A DNA stretch of 64,000 nt from positions 2,356,001-2,420,000 of the forward strand of contig NZ_JAFEUW010000001.1 in NCBI RefSeq assembly GCF_025028335.1, read 5' to 3'. The stretch comes from Brachybacterium sillae (GTDB taxonomy: Bacteria; Actinomycetota; Actinomycetes; Actinomycetales; Dermabacteraceae). Position 1 is the first letter of the stretch, and every line of letters begins with the position of its first letter. A program made the translations under genes and the position numbers. Positions 7,828 to 16,273 of this stretch are shown here, piece by piece. A model generated the notes under the pieces. It searched no databases. It was given only the letters and a program-made list of their open reading frames with translations, and was not told the origin of the DNA.

Positions 7828-8327
7828 TGCCGTTCAAGGGCGAGGTGTTGTCGATCGGTGCCCTGCTCGATCGTTCCCGTGAGGACACCGGCGGGCCGTC
7901 CGCCGCCCGTGGGCCATCGAGGGTGCGCCACACGGCGGCGAGCAACGCGCGCCGTGCAGCTGACCTCCTTGCCGCCGGGGAGGGGTTGGACGAGGCCTGG
8001 CGGTTCGGGGTGTTGCAGACCCTTGATGACTACACGTCCGCGGTGCGGCGCGGTGGTGTCGCGTTGGGGCGGGGTGTGTTCGCGGAGGAGCCGGCCCGCA
8101 CGGGCTCGGTGGAGTTGGATGCCGCGTTCGCCGCGCTGGCCGACCATCTGGCCGAGCGGGACGGATGGATGGTCCCGGCGTGGGCACTGGACCCCGCGCG
8201 CGCCGTGGCACCGTGGTGGTACCCGGCGGTGCCGACCATCTTCCGCGACGAGGCGGAGCAGGAGAGCCCGCGAGCTTTCCGGCAGCGCGGCATCCTCATC
8301 ACCGGGCGTTCCCTGGCTCGCGCATGA
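7827..8327 (+). CDS. Conserved hypothetical protein, probable partner of the downstream nucleotidyltransferase
   Basis: 166 residues. The ATG at 7827 sits in the TGATG overlap with the upstream stop. The middle is helical ('HTAASNARRAADLLAAGEGL'). The C-terminus 'FRQRGILITGRSLARA' follows 'WWYPAVPTIFRDEAEQES'. From memory, proteins with this 'FR.RGI.I...SL..' ending are regularly encoded immediately before DUF6036-type nucleotidyltransferases, which suggests an antitoxin-like or adaptor role. I see no catalytic motif or membrane segment. The last 4 nt overlap the next gene (ATGA). Confidence 0.55.
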   Translation: MPFKGEVLSIGALLDRSREDTGGPSAARGPSRVRHTAASNARRAADLLAAGEGLDEAWRFGVLQTLDDYTSAVRRGGVALGRGVFAEEPARTGSVELDAAFAALADHLAERDGWMVPAWALDPARAVAPWWYPAVPTIFRDEAEQESPRAFRQRGILITGRSLARA

Positions 8328-8932
8328 GGGATGACGCCGAGGAGTTGGACGCTGATCGGCTCCGTGAGCTGTTCCAGGAACTTTCCGACCGGCTCGCGGA
8401 GCGCGGCCAGCAGGCGCAGTTGTTCGTCGTCGGGGGAGCGGCGATGGCGCTGGAGTACGACGGCGGCCGCGTCACGCGCGATGTCGATGCGGTGTTCGCG
8501 CCAGGCCCCGAGGTCCGTCAGCTTGCCGAGGAGCTCAGCGCAGCACACGGCCTCGAACCGGACTGGATCAACGATGCCGTCAAGGGCTTCATGCCCGGCC
8601 AGGACGACAGCCCACGCACCGTGTTCGAGTCCGAGTCGCTGCTGGTGCAAGTCCCCTCACCGCAGTACCTGCTGGCGATGAAGCTGCATGCCGCCCGAGA
8701 CGAGCGGGACCTGAACGATGCCGCCACGCTCTACAACAAGATCGGCTACACAACGGCCGCCGAGGGTCGAGAGCTGCTGACACGCACCTACCCGCCAGCG
8801 CAGCTGCTCCCACGTCACCGCTACGTCGTGGAGGAGGTTGCGCAGCGCGCGGCCGCGCAGCGAGACAAAACACCATCGGGCGTTGAGCCCGGCGCACGCT
8901 CTGCTGACCTGCGTAGCGCGAGCGGGCCCTGA
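8324..8932 (+). CDS. DUF6036/AbiEii-like minimal nucleotidyltransferase
   Basis: About 202 residues. The N-terminal half has the nucleotidyltransferase-fold signature: 'LFVVGGAAMALEYDGGR' then 'TRDVDAVF', that is GG followed by Asp-x-Asp for metal binding (about residues 35-60). Later comes the family block 'SPQYLLAMKLHAARDERDL'. Members of this superfamily act as toxins or toxin regulators (AbiEii, MenT, MNT), so a role in a toxin-antitoxin or phage-defence module is likely but unproven. It is translationally coupled to the gene before it. The stop TGA (8930-8932) comes from the terminus of IS3 copy 2, so the native C-terminus may have been cut by a few residues. Confidence 0.65.
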   Translation: MRDDAEELDADRLRELFQELSDRLAERGQQAQLFVVGGAAMALEYDGGRVTRDVDAVFAPGPEVRQLAEELSAAHGLEPDWINDAVKGFMPGQDDSPRTVFESESLLVQVPSPQYLLAMKLHAARDERDLNDAATLYNKIGYTTAAEGRELLTRTYPPAQLLPRHRYVVEEVAQRAAAQRDKTPSGVEPGARSADLRSASGP

Positions 8933-8992
8933 CCCCGGAGGGTGGACACGCCGAACCCAGCACTGGCTGGAGGAAGCGAGAAGATCTACACC

Positions 8993-9325
8993 ATGCCCAG
9001 GAAGAACTACACCGATGAGTTCCGGCGTGAGGCGGTCGAGCTGTACGAGCACACCCCGGGCGCCACGTTGAGGGGGGTCGCTGCCGATCTCGGCGTCTCC
9101 TGCGGCACGCTGGCGACCTGGCGGCGCGAGCAGGGGTACACCGGCCCCAGGACCGAAGCCTCCGACCCGCACAGCGACGCGCCCGAGGGTGAGTCCCCAC
9201 AGGCCCGGATCGCCCGCCTGGAGGCCCAGGTACGTCGCCTGGAGGACGAAAAGCGGATGCTGGCGACCGAGCGCGACATCCTGCGCAAGGCAGCCAAGTA
9301 TTTCGCCGGGGAGACGAACTGGTGA
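8993..9325 (+). CDS. IS3-family transposase OrfA (copy 2)
   Basis: 110-residue OrfA, ATG at 8993 ('MPRKNYTDEFRREAVELYEH'). It has an N-terminal helix-turn-helix and a coiled coil ('RIARLEAQVRRLEDEKRML', about residues 68-86), ending 'KYFAGETNW'. It is a homologue of the OrfA at 571-939, not an identical copy. Its stop overlaps the orfB GTG at 9322 (GTGA). Confidence 0.88.
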   Translation: MPRKNYTDEFRREAVELYEHTPGATLRGVAADLGVSCGTLATWRREQGYTGPRTEASDPHSDAPEGESPQARIARLEAQVRRLEDEKRMLATERDILRKAAKYFAGETNW

Positions 9326-9430
9326 GCCGCTTCCAGTTCGTCGCCGACCACCGAGACACCTACGAGGTGAAGCGGCTGTGCCAGGTGCTGGAGATCAACC
9401 GGTCCTCGTTCTACGCCTGGGTCGAGGCTA
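9322..9430 (+). pseudogene. IS3-family transposase OrfB, N-terminal stub (copy 2)
   Basis: GTG at 9322 starts 'VSRFQFVADHRDTYEVKRLC', matching the OrfB of copy 1 through 'INRSSFYAWVEA'. After that no IS3 similarity remains. The DDE core is absent, so the product cannot transpose the element. Confidence 0.8.
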
Positions 9431-9499
9431 CGAGGTGCACCACCGGACCGACGGCCACGCATCGAACGATCCGGCCCTCGAACGGCGCTCGACAACGCC

Positions 9500-10921
9500 A
9501 GGTCAGCATCACGGTCACCACCACGCCGGCCACGACGAGCTGCAGCCAGCCGCCGTAGAGGAGCTTGGCCATGTTGGCGGCGAAGAACACCGCCTCGACC
9601 CCGAGGGCGAGGACCACTGCGGCCGCGATCTTCCACACCGCCACCCGCCACACGAGCCTGGCGAGCAGCAGGAAGATGCCCATCTCGATCAGTAGGGTGC
9701 CGGTGACGGCGAGCCCGTAGGCGCTGGCAAGGGCCTCTGCGCTGCGGAACACGAGGATCAACGTGGCGATGCCCATGAAGAGGATCCAGTTGATCGAGCC
9801 GATGTAGATCTGCCCGCCCTCCTCCTTCGACGTGTGCCGCACGTTGAGCCGCGGGAGGATCCCTGCACGCACTGCCTGCCTCGAAACGGAGAACGCGCCC
9901 GAGATCACGGCCTGCGATGCGATGATCGTCGCCATCGTCGCGAGCACCACCAGGGGGATCCTCGACCATTCGGGCGCCATCAGGAAGAAGGGGTTCAACG
10001 CGGTGGCCGGGTTCCGGAGGATCTCGGCGCCCTGCCCCATGTAGTTGACCATCAGTGCGGGGAACACCAGCTGGAACCAGGCCAGACGGATCGGACGCGG
10101 TCCGAAGTGCCCCATGTCAGCGTACATCGCCTCGACGCCGGTGACGGTCAGCACCACCGCGCCCGCAGCGATGAACGCGATGCCCGGGTGGCCGAAGCCG
10201 AAGGCGAGCGCATGATGGGGCGAGATCGCGCCGAGGATCTCCGGATTGCGCAGCACGTGGGGGACTCCCAGCGCCGTCAGGGTGACGAATCAGATGGCCA
10301 TGACCGGGCCGGGAAACCGCCCGACGTGGCCGGAGCCGAACCTCTGGACCGAGAAGAGGCCGGCCAGGATCACGAGCGACAACGGCATCACGAGCGTGTG
10401 GAAGCGGGGGTCGACGACCGAGAGGCCCTCGATGGCCGACATCACCGAGATGGCAGGGGTGATCAGGCCGTCACCGTAGAAGAGCCCGCGCCGACGACCG
10501 CCAGAACCAGTGCCACCGCGATCGTCTGCGGGCGCCCGCTCAGATGTCGGCGCAGGAGCGCCACCAGCGACAGGATGCCGCCCTCACCGTCGTTGTCCGC
10601 CCGCATGATCAGCGCCGCGTAGCCGTAGGACACCACGATCGTCACCGCCCAGAACACCATGGACACCACACCGAACACGTCCTCCCGGGACGGCTCGACG
10701 GCGCTGTGTTCGGCGCTGAACACCGTCTGCAATGCGTAGAGGGGGCTGGTTCCGATGTCCCCGAAGACGACGCCCAGGGCTGCCAGCGCCAGCGCCGCCA
10801 CCGCTCGCGGATTCCTCGCCAGGCGCTCGGACGCGGTGGGCGGCGTCAGCGCGTCGGCCTGCGCCGGAGTCGTCGGGAACTCAGGAGCGGCGGCCTGGGC
10901 GGGACTGGGCTTGCTCGACAT
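9500..10921 (-). pseudogene. kup: Kup-type potassium uptake transporter, multiply broken
   Basis: KUP/HAK K+ transporter, a multi-helix inner-membrane protein. Start ATG 10921 has a GGAGGAGG ribosome site. The N-terminal family signature '[20 protein letters not shown]' is present. Three lesions are visible. A one-base deletion near 10485 stands where '[15 protein letters not shown]' is expected (GGGC instead of GGGCC). An in-frame TGA lies at 10292-10290 inside 'MAIWFVTLTALGVP'. The 3' third (C-terminal domain) is missing, ending near 'VTVMLTW' where the IS3 remnant begins; about 60 bp between the two match neither. A functional Kup is about 650 residues; here about 475 codons survive. The gene is certainly non-functional if the sequence is right. 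Confidence 0.88.
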
Positions 10922-11006
10922 GGGAGCCTCCTCCGCGGGCCGGAGCACCCGGTCCACACAAAGTGTCCCGCCGCCGGATGTTCCGCACAAGCACCTCCGG
11001 CGGGCG

Positions 11007-12122
11007 TCACGCAGCCGTGATGAGGCGCTTGGCCACCGAGCCGCCCTCGCCGATCACGCGCCGGAACACGCGCTCGTAGCCCTCCGCCATGACGGGCAGG
11101 TCGAACCGGGCCTGGGCGTCCGCGCGGCACACGGCCGGGCTGATCTCGTCGAGCCGCTGGACCGCATCCACCAGGCCGGCCACGTCGCCGGCGATGAAGC
11201 CGTTCACCCCCGGCCGGACGATCTCGGGCACCGAACCCCTGGGTGTGGCCACCACCGGTGTACCGCAGGCGAGGGCCTCCGCCATCACCATCCCGAAGGG
11301 TTCCTCCCACTGGATGGGGAAGACCAGGGCGGCAGCTTTGGCGTAGAGCTCGCGTTTCAGCTGCGAGTCCGCCTCGCCGACGTAGTCGACGCCCGGCCCG
11401 AGCAACGGCTTCACGACCGTCTCGAAGTACTCCCGTTCGCGCTGGTCGTTCAGCTTGCCCGCGAGCACGATGGGGCGCCCGCTGCGGCGGGCCACCTCGA
11501 TGGCGAGGTCGGGTGCCTTGTCCGGGCAGAAGCGCCCCACCCACAGCAGGTAGTCCGCCTTGTCGGGCTCGTAGGGGAAGGAGGCGACGTCGATGGCGTT
11601 GTGCACCATGCCGGCCCAATGCAGGTCGGGCGCCTGCCGCCGCTGCGCCTCGGAGATCGCCACGAGCTCGACCGTCGCGCCGAGGCGGCGGTAGTAGTCG
11701 CCATTGGGACCGGCGACCGGACCGTGGGTGGTGACGACGGTCGGGCACCTGCGGGCCGGCGCGGAGAGCGGCCCCGCCGCCGAGTTGTCGTGGATCACAT
11801 CGAGCGCCAGGTCCGCGAGGGCCGCGTGCGCCTCGGCGGCGTTGACGAGCTCCGGCATCACGTCGTGGCCGAGCAGTTCCGACGGCGGCTGCTCGTACAC
11901 CTGGATGTAGCGTTGCGCCGCCGTCCCGGGCTCCCCGGAGGCGACGAGCGTGACGTGGTGGCCCCTGGCCACCAACTGGTCGACCACCGCCGCGACTACA
12001 GCTTCCGTCCCCCCGTAGCCCTTCGGCGGAATGCAGTACCAAGGTGGTGCGACGACACCGATCCGGAGAGCATCGTCGCCCTGGTTCAAGGCGTCGAACG
12101 TCGGTTCCGTGATGAGGGACAT
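11007..12122 (-). CDS. GT4-family glycosyltransferase
   Basis: 371 residues. The ATG at 12122 has GGAGG seven bases upstream; an upstream ATG at 12140 lacks this. The N-terminal Rossmann-like half starts '[20 protein letters not shown]', a glycine-rich acceptor-loop typical of GT4 enzymes. The C-terminal half has '[20 protein letters not shown]' and the nucleotide-sugar EX7E-type motif in '[20 protein letters not shown]'. It should be a retaining enzyme using a nucleotide-sugar donor in the cytoplasm; the acceptor is unknown. It is divergent from the debranching-enzyme gene, and the pairing suggests alpha-glucan or trehalose-type sugar metabolism. Confidence 0.82.
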   Translation of the reverse strand: MSLITEPTFDALNQGDDALRIGVVAPPWYCIPPKGYGGTEAVVAAVVDQLVARGHHVTLVASGEPGTAAQRYIQVYEQPPSELLGHDVMPELVNAAEAHAALADLALDVIHDNSAAGPLSAPARRCPTVVTTHGPVAGPNGDYYRRLGATVELVAISEAQRRQAPDLHWAGMVHNAIDVASFPYEPDKADYLLWVGRFCPDKAPDLAIEVARRSGRPIVLAGKLNDQREREYFETVVKPLLGPGVDYVGEADSQLKRELYAKAAALVFPIQWEEPFGMVMAEALACGTPVVATPRGSVPEIVRPGVNGFIAGDVAGLVDAVQRLDEISPAVCRADAQARFDLPVMAEGYERVFRRVIGEGGSVAKRLITAA

Positions 12123-12204
12123 ACGCGACCTCCAAGTCATGCACAGCGCGGTGACAACAACACCCTTTCTGTCGTCGGGACCTTTCCGGGATGGTTGCCA
12201 TACC

Positions 12205-12220
12205 TACAACCGCAGTTGTA
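12205..12220. promoter_or_regulatory. Palindrome in divergent promoter region, possible MerR operator
   Basis: TACAAC CGCA GTTGTA is a perfect 6-4-6 palindrome in an unusually AT-rich 200-bp gap between divergent genes. A second small repeat, CCTATCGTAGG, lies at about 12229-12239. The MerR-type gene two ORFs downstream is an obvious candidate binder; this is inference. Confidence 0.45.
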
Positions 12221-12352
12221 ACTTTATGCCTATCGTAGGCAGGAAGAAGATAGTTCTCCGCCCAGCCCCGGGAGGTCATCATCACACCCCCAGAGGTCAG
12301 CCAGCCGCAGGAGTGGCACAGCAGTCACACGCGACCGCGCGGAATCAAGCCC

Positions 12353-14437
12353 GTGTTCCAGCCGAAGACGCAGGTCACCCTGGTGGAAGGTTCGACGTTC
12401 TGCGTCTCCGGCACGAACGGCGACATCACGCCGTACCACAGCGACGGACTGTTCGTCCATGACACCCGGGTGCTCTCGATGTGGCAGCTCAGGGTGGACG
12501 GCGCGGAGGTCGAACCCCTCTCGCACATCCCCGCCGAACCCTTCGAGGCACGCTTCATCGGGCGCTTGCCCGCCCGCCCCGGGAACATCGAACCGACCCT
12601 CATCGTCGAACGGCATCGCATGGTCGGCAAGGGACTGCGGGAGGACATCACCATCCACAACCATGGCCAGGAGCCGGCGGGTCTCGACGTCGCGCTGCAC
12701 GTGGAGGCGGACTTCGCCGACCTGTTCGAGGTCAAGGGGCGACGCCCGCCCCGGGCCCTCGACGTCGAGAACCTCGCCGACCCGGCCGGTCTGACGCTCG
12801 CGCTGCGATCCGGCGACGCAGGGGAGCGGAGCCTGCGGGTGGCGGCGCGCGGCGCGCGGACGGTCCCGGGTGCGCTGCTCTTCCAGGTCGTCGTCCCGGC
12901 CGGGGGTGCCTGGCACACCACCGTCGAGGCGCGCCCGTCGGTGGATGGCAGTGAACTCGCCCGCGCGTTCCCGCTCGAGACCCCGCTGGAGGAGGCGGAG
13001 CCTGCGAGGCGGATGCGCGACTGGCGCGACCAGGTGGCCGACATCAGCGTCGACAACACGGTCCTCTCCCTGTCCCTGGAGACCAGCCTCCGGGACCTCG
13101 GTGCGTTGCGGATCTCCGACCCCGCTCACCCGGAGGACGACGTGGTGGCCGCCGGCGCGCCCTGGTTCATGGCGCTGTTCGGGCGCGACTCCCTCCTGAC
13201 GAGCGCGATGCTCATGCCGTTCGCGCCAATGCTCGCGATGGGGACGCTCCGGACCCTGGCACGCCTGCAGGGGCGGCAGGAGAACCCGATGAGCGAGGAG
13301 CAGCCCGGCCGCATCCTGCACGAGGTGCGGCTCGGCACCGACGCGTCGCTCGCGTTGGGCGGCGAGCGTGTCTACTACGGTTCCGTCGACTCCACGCCGT
13401 TGTTCGTGACGCTCGTCGGCATGGCGCTCCGCTGGGGCATTCCCCACCATGACCTGGCGGAGCTCAAACCCGCCGTCGACGCCGCGGTGGAGTGGCTGTC
13501 CCGCTACGGCGACCTCGACGGCGACGGGTTCGTCGAGTACCGCCGCAGCAGCGACCGGGGGCTGCTAAACCAGGGCTGGAAGGACAGCGGCGACTCCATG
13601 GTGCATCGCGACGGGCGGCTCGCCGCCCCACCGATCGCGCTCGCGGAGGTGCAGGGCTACGCCTACTCGGCGCTCCTGGCCGCGGCCGACCTGGAGGAGG
13701 TGCTGTCCGGGAACCGACCGGCGGCCGACGACCTCCGCGCACGGGCGGCACGGCTGAAGGACCGGTTCCACGAGGCGTTCTGGATGCCGGACGAGGGGTT
13801 CTACGCTCTCGCCCTGGACGCCGACAAGGAGCCACTGCGGGTGGTCACCTCGAACATCGGGCACTGCCTGTGGAGCGGCATCGTTCCCGACGACACCGCC
13901 GGCCGGGTGGCGGAGCGGTTGCTGGCGCCCGACATGTTCACCGGCTTCGGCATCCGCACCTTGTCCTCGCACGCGAAGCGCTTCAACCCGGTCAGCTACC
14001 ACAACGGCTCCGTCTGGCCCCACGACACGATGCTCGGCGCCTCGGGCATGGCGCGCTACGGCCACCGTGACGCCGCGATGACCGTCGTCGAGGGACTGCT
14101 CGACGCGCTCGAGGCGTTCCGGGGTCGGCTGCCGGAGCTCTTCTGCGGTTTCGACCGGGCCCACCAGCCGGCTCCGGTGCCGTATCCGACGTCCTGCTCG
14201 CCGCAGGCATGGGCCGCCGCGGTGCCGTTCGAGATGCTCCGCACGTCGCTCGGACTGGAGGTCGACGTGGTGCGCGGCACCTGCCACGCCGAGCCGACCC
14301 CGAACGTCATCGGCGCCGTGAAACTGACCGAGTTGGCGGTCGGCCGCGACCTTGTCAACGTCCGGACGGACACCGGTCGCTGCGCCATCGAGGGCCTCCC
14401 CGACGAGGTCGACGCCGTCGTGAGGAAGGCGTCGTGA
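12353..14437 (+). CDS. Glycogen-debranching-enzyme-like amylo-alpha-1,6-glucosidase
   Basis: 694 residues from GTG 12353; I see no ATG in frame upstream. The N-terminal beta domain (GDE_N type, about residues 5-205) opens 'QVTLVEGSTFCVSGTNGDIT' and contains 'DGLFVHDTRVLS'. The remainder is an (alpha/alpha)6 barrel as in GH15/GH63-like enzymes, with conserved blocks 'APWFMALFGRDSL', 'GLLNQGWKDSGDSM' and 'YHNGSVWPHDTML' that hold the probable catalytic acids. It would cleave alpha-1,6 or related linkages in glucans or oligosaccharides. The exact substrate is uncertain, since many such bacterial proteins are annotated only as debranching-like. Its stop overlaps the MerR start (GTGA). Confidence 0.8.
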   Translation: MFQPKTQVTLVEGSTFCVSGTNGDITPYHSDGLFVHDTRVLSMWQLRVDGAEVEPLSHIPAEPFEARFIGRLPARPGNIEPTLIVERHRMVGKGLREDITIHNHGQEPAGLDVALHVEADFADLFEVKGRRPPRALDVENLADPAGLTLALRSGDAGERSLRVAARGARTVPGALLFQVVVPAGGAWHTTVEARPSVDGSELARAFPLETPLEEAEPARRMRDWRDQVADISVDNTVLSLSLETSLRDLGALRISDPAHPEDDVVAAGAPWFMALFGRDSLLTSAMLMPFAPMLAMGTLRTLARLQGRQENPMSEEQPGRILHEVRLGTDASLALGGERVYYGSVDSTPLFVTLVGMALRWGIPHHDLAELKPAVDAAVEWLSRYGDLDGDGFVEYRRSSDRGLLNQGWKDSGDSMVHRDGRLAAPPIALAEVQGYAYSALLAAADLEEVLSGNRPAADDLRARAARLKDRFHEAFWMPDEGFYALALDADKEPLRVVTSNIGHCLWSGIVPDDTAGRVAERLLAPDMFTGFGIRTLSSHAKRFNPVSYHNGSVWPHDTMLGASGMARYGHRDAAMTVVEGLLDALEAFRGRLPELFCGFDRAHQPAPVPYPTSCSPQAWAAAVPFEMLRTSLGLEVDVVRGTCHAEPTPNVIGAVKLTELAVGRDLVNVRTDTGRCAIEGLPDEVDAVVRKAS

Positions 14438-14766
14438 GCAGGCGGCACGACCCCATCGGCTCACCGCCCGAGCTCCGAGCGGATCAGCCCTTCTGCACCA
14501 TCGGGCAGGTGGCCGAGTTCCTGGGCACGCAGCCCGCTGCGCTGCGGCGCCTCGACGAACTCGACGTGGTCTCACCGGGTCGGTCGACCGGCGGCCAGCG
14601 TCGGTATTCGCTGAACGAGTTGGACTGGATCCGGGAGGTGCTGTCGCTCACCGAGGAGGGCGTCACGCTCCCGGGGGTCCGGCGAGTGCTGGAGCTTCGC
14701 CGTCGGGTGGCCGACCTCGAGGCCGAGCTCGCCGCGGCGAGGCTCAGGCTGGGGGAGATGCACTAG
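14434..14766 (+). CDS. MerR-family regulator (HspR-like winged helix)
   Basis: 110 residues, GTG start at 14434 overlapping the previous stop. A winged helix-turn-helix ('CTIGQVAEFLGTQPAALRRL') is followed by 'SPGRSTGGQRRYSLNELDWI', as in MerR and HspR proteins, then a C-terminal dimerisation coiled coil ('RRRVADLEAELAAARLRL'). There are no effector-binding cysteines or ligand domain. It probably autoregulates the operon through the palindrome at 12205-12220. The stop TAG is part of the CTAG abutting an IS5 remnant. Confidence 0.82.
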   Translation: MSRRHDPIGSPPELRADQPFCTIGQVAEFLGTQPAALRRLDELDVVSPGRSTGGQRRYSLNELDWIREVLSLTEEGVTLPGVRRVLELRRRVADLEAELAAARLRLGEMH

Positions 14767-14860
14767 GGCGTGTCTCCCATATGCATCGTGAGGTTCGCGG
14801 CAGTCTGGTGGGGTGAGGTCGACGGGTTCTCGATATCGGGTGTTCACGGATGCGCAGTGG
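14767..14860 (+). mobile_element. IS5-family left-end remnant
   Basis: CTAG (14763-14766) is followed by GGCGTGTCTCCCATATGC, an IS5-type terminus. A GTG at 14813 then encodes about 16 codons of a transposase N-terminus (VRSTGSRYRVFTDAQW). Similarity ends near 14860, where the IS256 element begins. Confidence 0.65.
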
Positions 14861-14861
14861 A

Positions 14862-16160
14862 AGGTCAAGTCCTGTGGCGTGGTGTCACTTCGTTGTTCCC
14901 GTGATGGATGGGGTCAGGCTGTGAGGTAAAGCTCGGGGCGGGCGGGTTCTGCGTGGTCGTGGAGGGTGTGGATGAGTTTGCGCATGGAGGTCTCGGAGAA
15001 GTAGCGGCGTTCGCCGTACTGCCATTCCTCGTGCTGTTCCTGCAGGACGGCGCCGATGAGGCGGGTGATGGTGTCGCGGTCGGGGAAGATCTGGACGACG
15101 TCGGCTCGGCGCTTGATCTCGCGGTTGAGGCGGTCGATGGGATTGTTGGACCAGATCTTCTGCCAGTGCTCGCGCGGCATGCTCGCGAAGGCGGTCAGGT
15201 CGGCCTCGGCGGCCTGGAGCGTCTCGGCGATCTCGGGGAACGAGGCGCGCAGGCTGTCGGTGACCTGCCGGTATTGAGCGGTCACGGCCTCCGGGTTGGT
15301 CTGGGCGAAGATCGTCGTGATCAGCGCGTTGACGGGCTTGGAACGAGCCGAGCCGAGCCGCTGGGTGACGTTGCGGGCGAAGTGGACACGGCAGCGCTGC
15401 CAGGCAGCTCCCGGCAGGATCGCCTTGACAGCGGCTTTCAGGCCGGCATGCGCGTCACTGGTGACCAGGGCAACGCCCAGCGGGTCGGCGTCAGTGGCGA
15501 CCTTCAGTCCCCGCTCGCGCAGGGAACGCAGGAACTCGGTCCAGAAGTCCGTCGTCTCCGCGTCGCCCAGGCTCATGCCGAGGATCTCACGGCGGCCGTC
15601 ACCGCAGACGCCGGTGGCGACCACGAGGGCTTGAGAGACGACGCGGCCGCGGAGACGGACATCGAGGTAGGTGGCGTCGAGGAACAGGTACGGGAACCAG
15701 GTGTGGTCGATGCGACGGTGCAGGAACTCCGCGACGGCCTCGTCGATCTCCTGGCAGATCCGCGAGACGGTCGAGCGTGAGATGCCGGTGTCGTTGCCCA
15801 GGGCCCGCATCAGCTGGTCGACCTTGCGGGTGCTGACCCCGTCGACCCAGGCCTGGCAGATCACCGCGTAGAGGGCCTTGTCGACCCGGCGCCGCGGGGA
15901 CAGCAGCGACGGGAAGAACGACCCCTCCCGCAGCTTCGGGATCGCCAGGTCGACCTCCCCGGCGGCAGTGGCGAGGGACTTCGGGCGGGTGCCGTTGCGG
16001 CGCGTGACGCGCTCGGGTGTGCGTTCATGCGGGGCGGCGCCGATCTTCGCGGTCGCCTCCGCGTTGATCAGGTCCTGCAACCCGGCCTGCAGCATCCGCC
16101 GGAACACGTCCGAGTGGGCGAGGTCGGGGTCGGCGAGGACCTCGCCGATCAGCCTCGAGA
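14862..16160 (-). mobile_element. IS256-family element copy 1, 5' end lost to IS1380
   Basis: It contains a nearly complete mutator-type transposase gene. The 3' terminus probably lies near 14862 (GGTCAAGTCCTGTGG). The 5' end is interrupted at about 16160 by the IS1380 element, and no matching second terminus is visible. Confidence 0.7.
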
Positions 16161-16172
16161 TTTCATCGAGGT
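14914..16172 (-). CDS. IS256-family (mutator) transposase, 5'-truncated
   Basis: About 415 residues of a mutator-type DDE transposase. Reading is open from beyond the element, but family similarity begins at about 'LDEISRLIGEVLADPDLAHS', so the first codons were replaced when IS1380 inserted. Catalytic residues are visible: Asp in 'LFLDATYLDVRLRGR', Asp in 'VTSDAHAGLKAA', Glu in 'NPIDRLNREIKRRADVV'. It also has the 'WQRCRVHFARNV' block typical of the family. It probably lacks its own promoter and start. It is not the same as copy 2 (about 50% similar by eye). Confidence 0.8.
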
Positions 16173-16198
16173 GTGGTCTCGACCGGCGGAATGAATGG

Positions 16199-16270
16199 CG
16201 AAAGGTGCTCCTGGCCTGGGATGATACGGGGTGTTGAGTCTCGTACCCATCCGCTGGAAGGAGCACCTTT
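16199..16270 (+). other. Long inverted repeat covering the IS1380 transposase ribosome site
   Basis: GAAAGGTGCTCCT (about 16199-16211) is the complement of AGGAGCACCTTTC (about 16258-16270). The right arm contains the AAGGAG ribosome site (16257-16262) of the GTG at 16274. A transcript entering from outside would hide the ribosome site; one starting between the arms would not. Confidence 0.7.
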
Positions 16271-16273
16271 CAG

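Larger units (their letters stand above)
8930..9430 (+). mobile_element. IS3-family element copy 2, 3'-deleted
   Basis: The left end TGACCCCGGAGGGTGGACA starts at 8930. orfA is intact, but orfB stops resembling IS3 after about 36 codons near 9430. The remaining two thirds and the right terminus are missing, replaced by the 3'-truncated kup gene. This is an immobile remnant. Confidence 0.8.
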
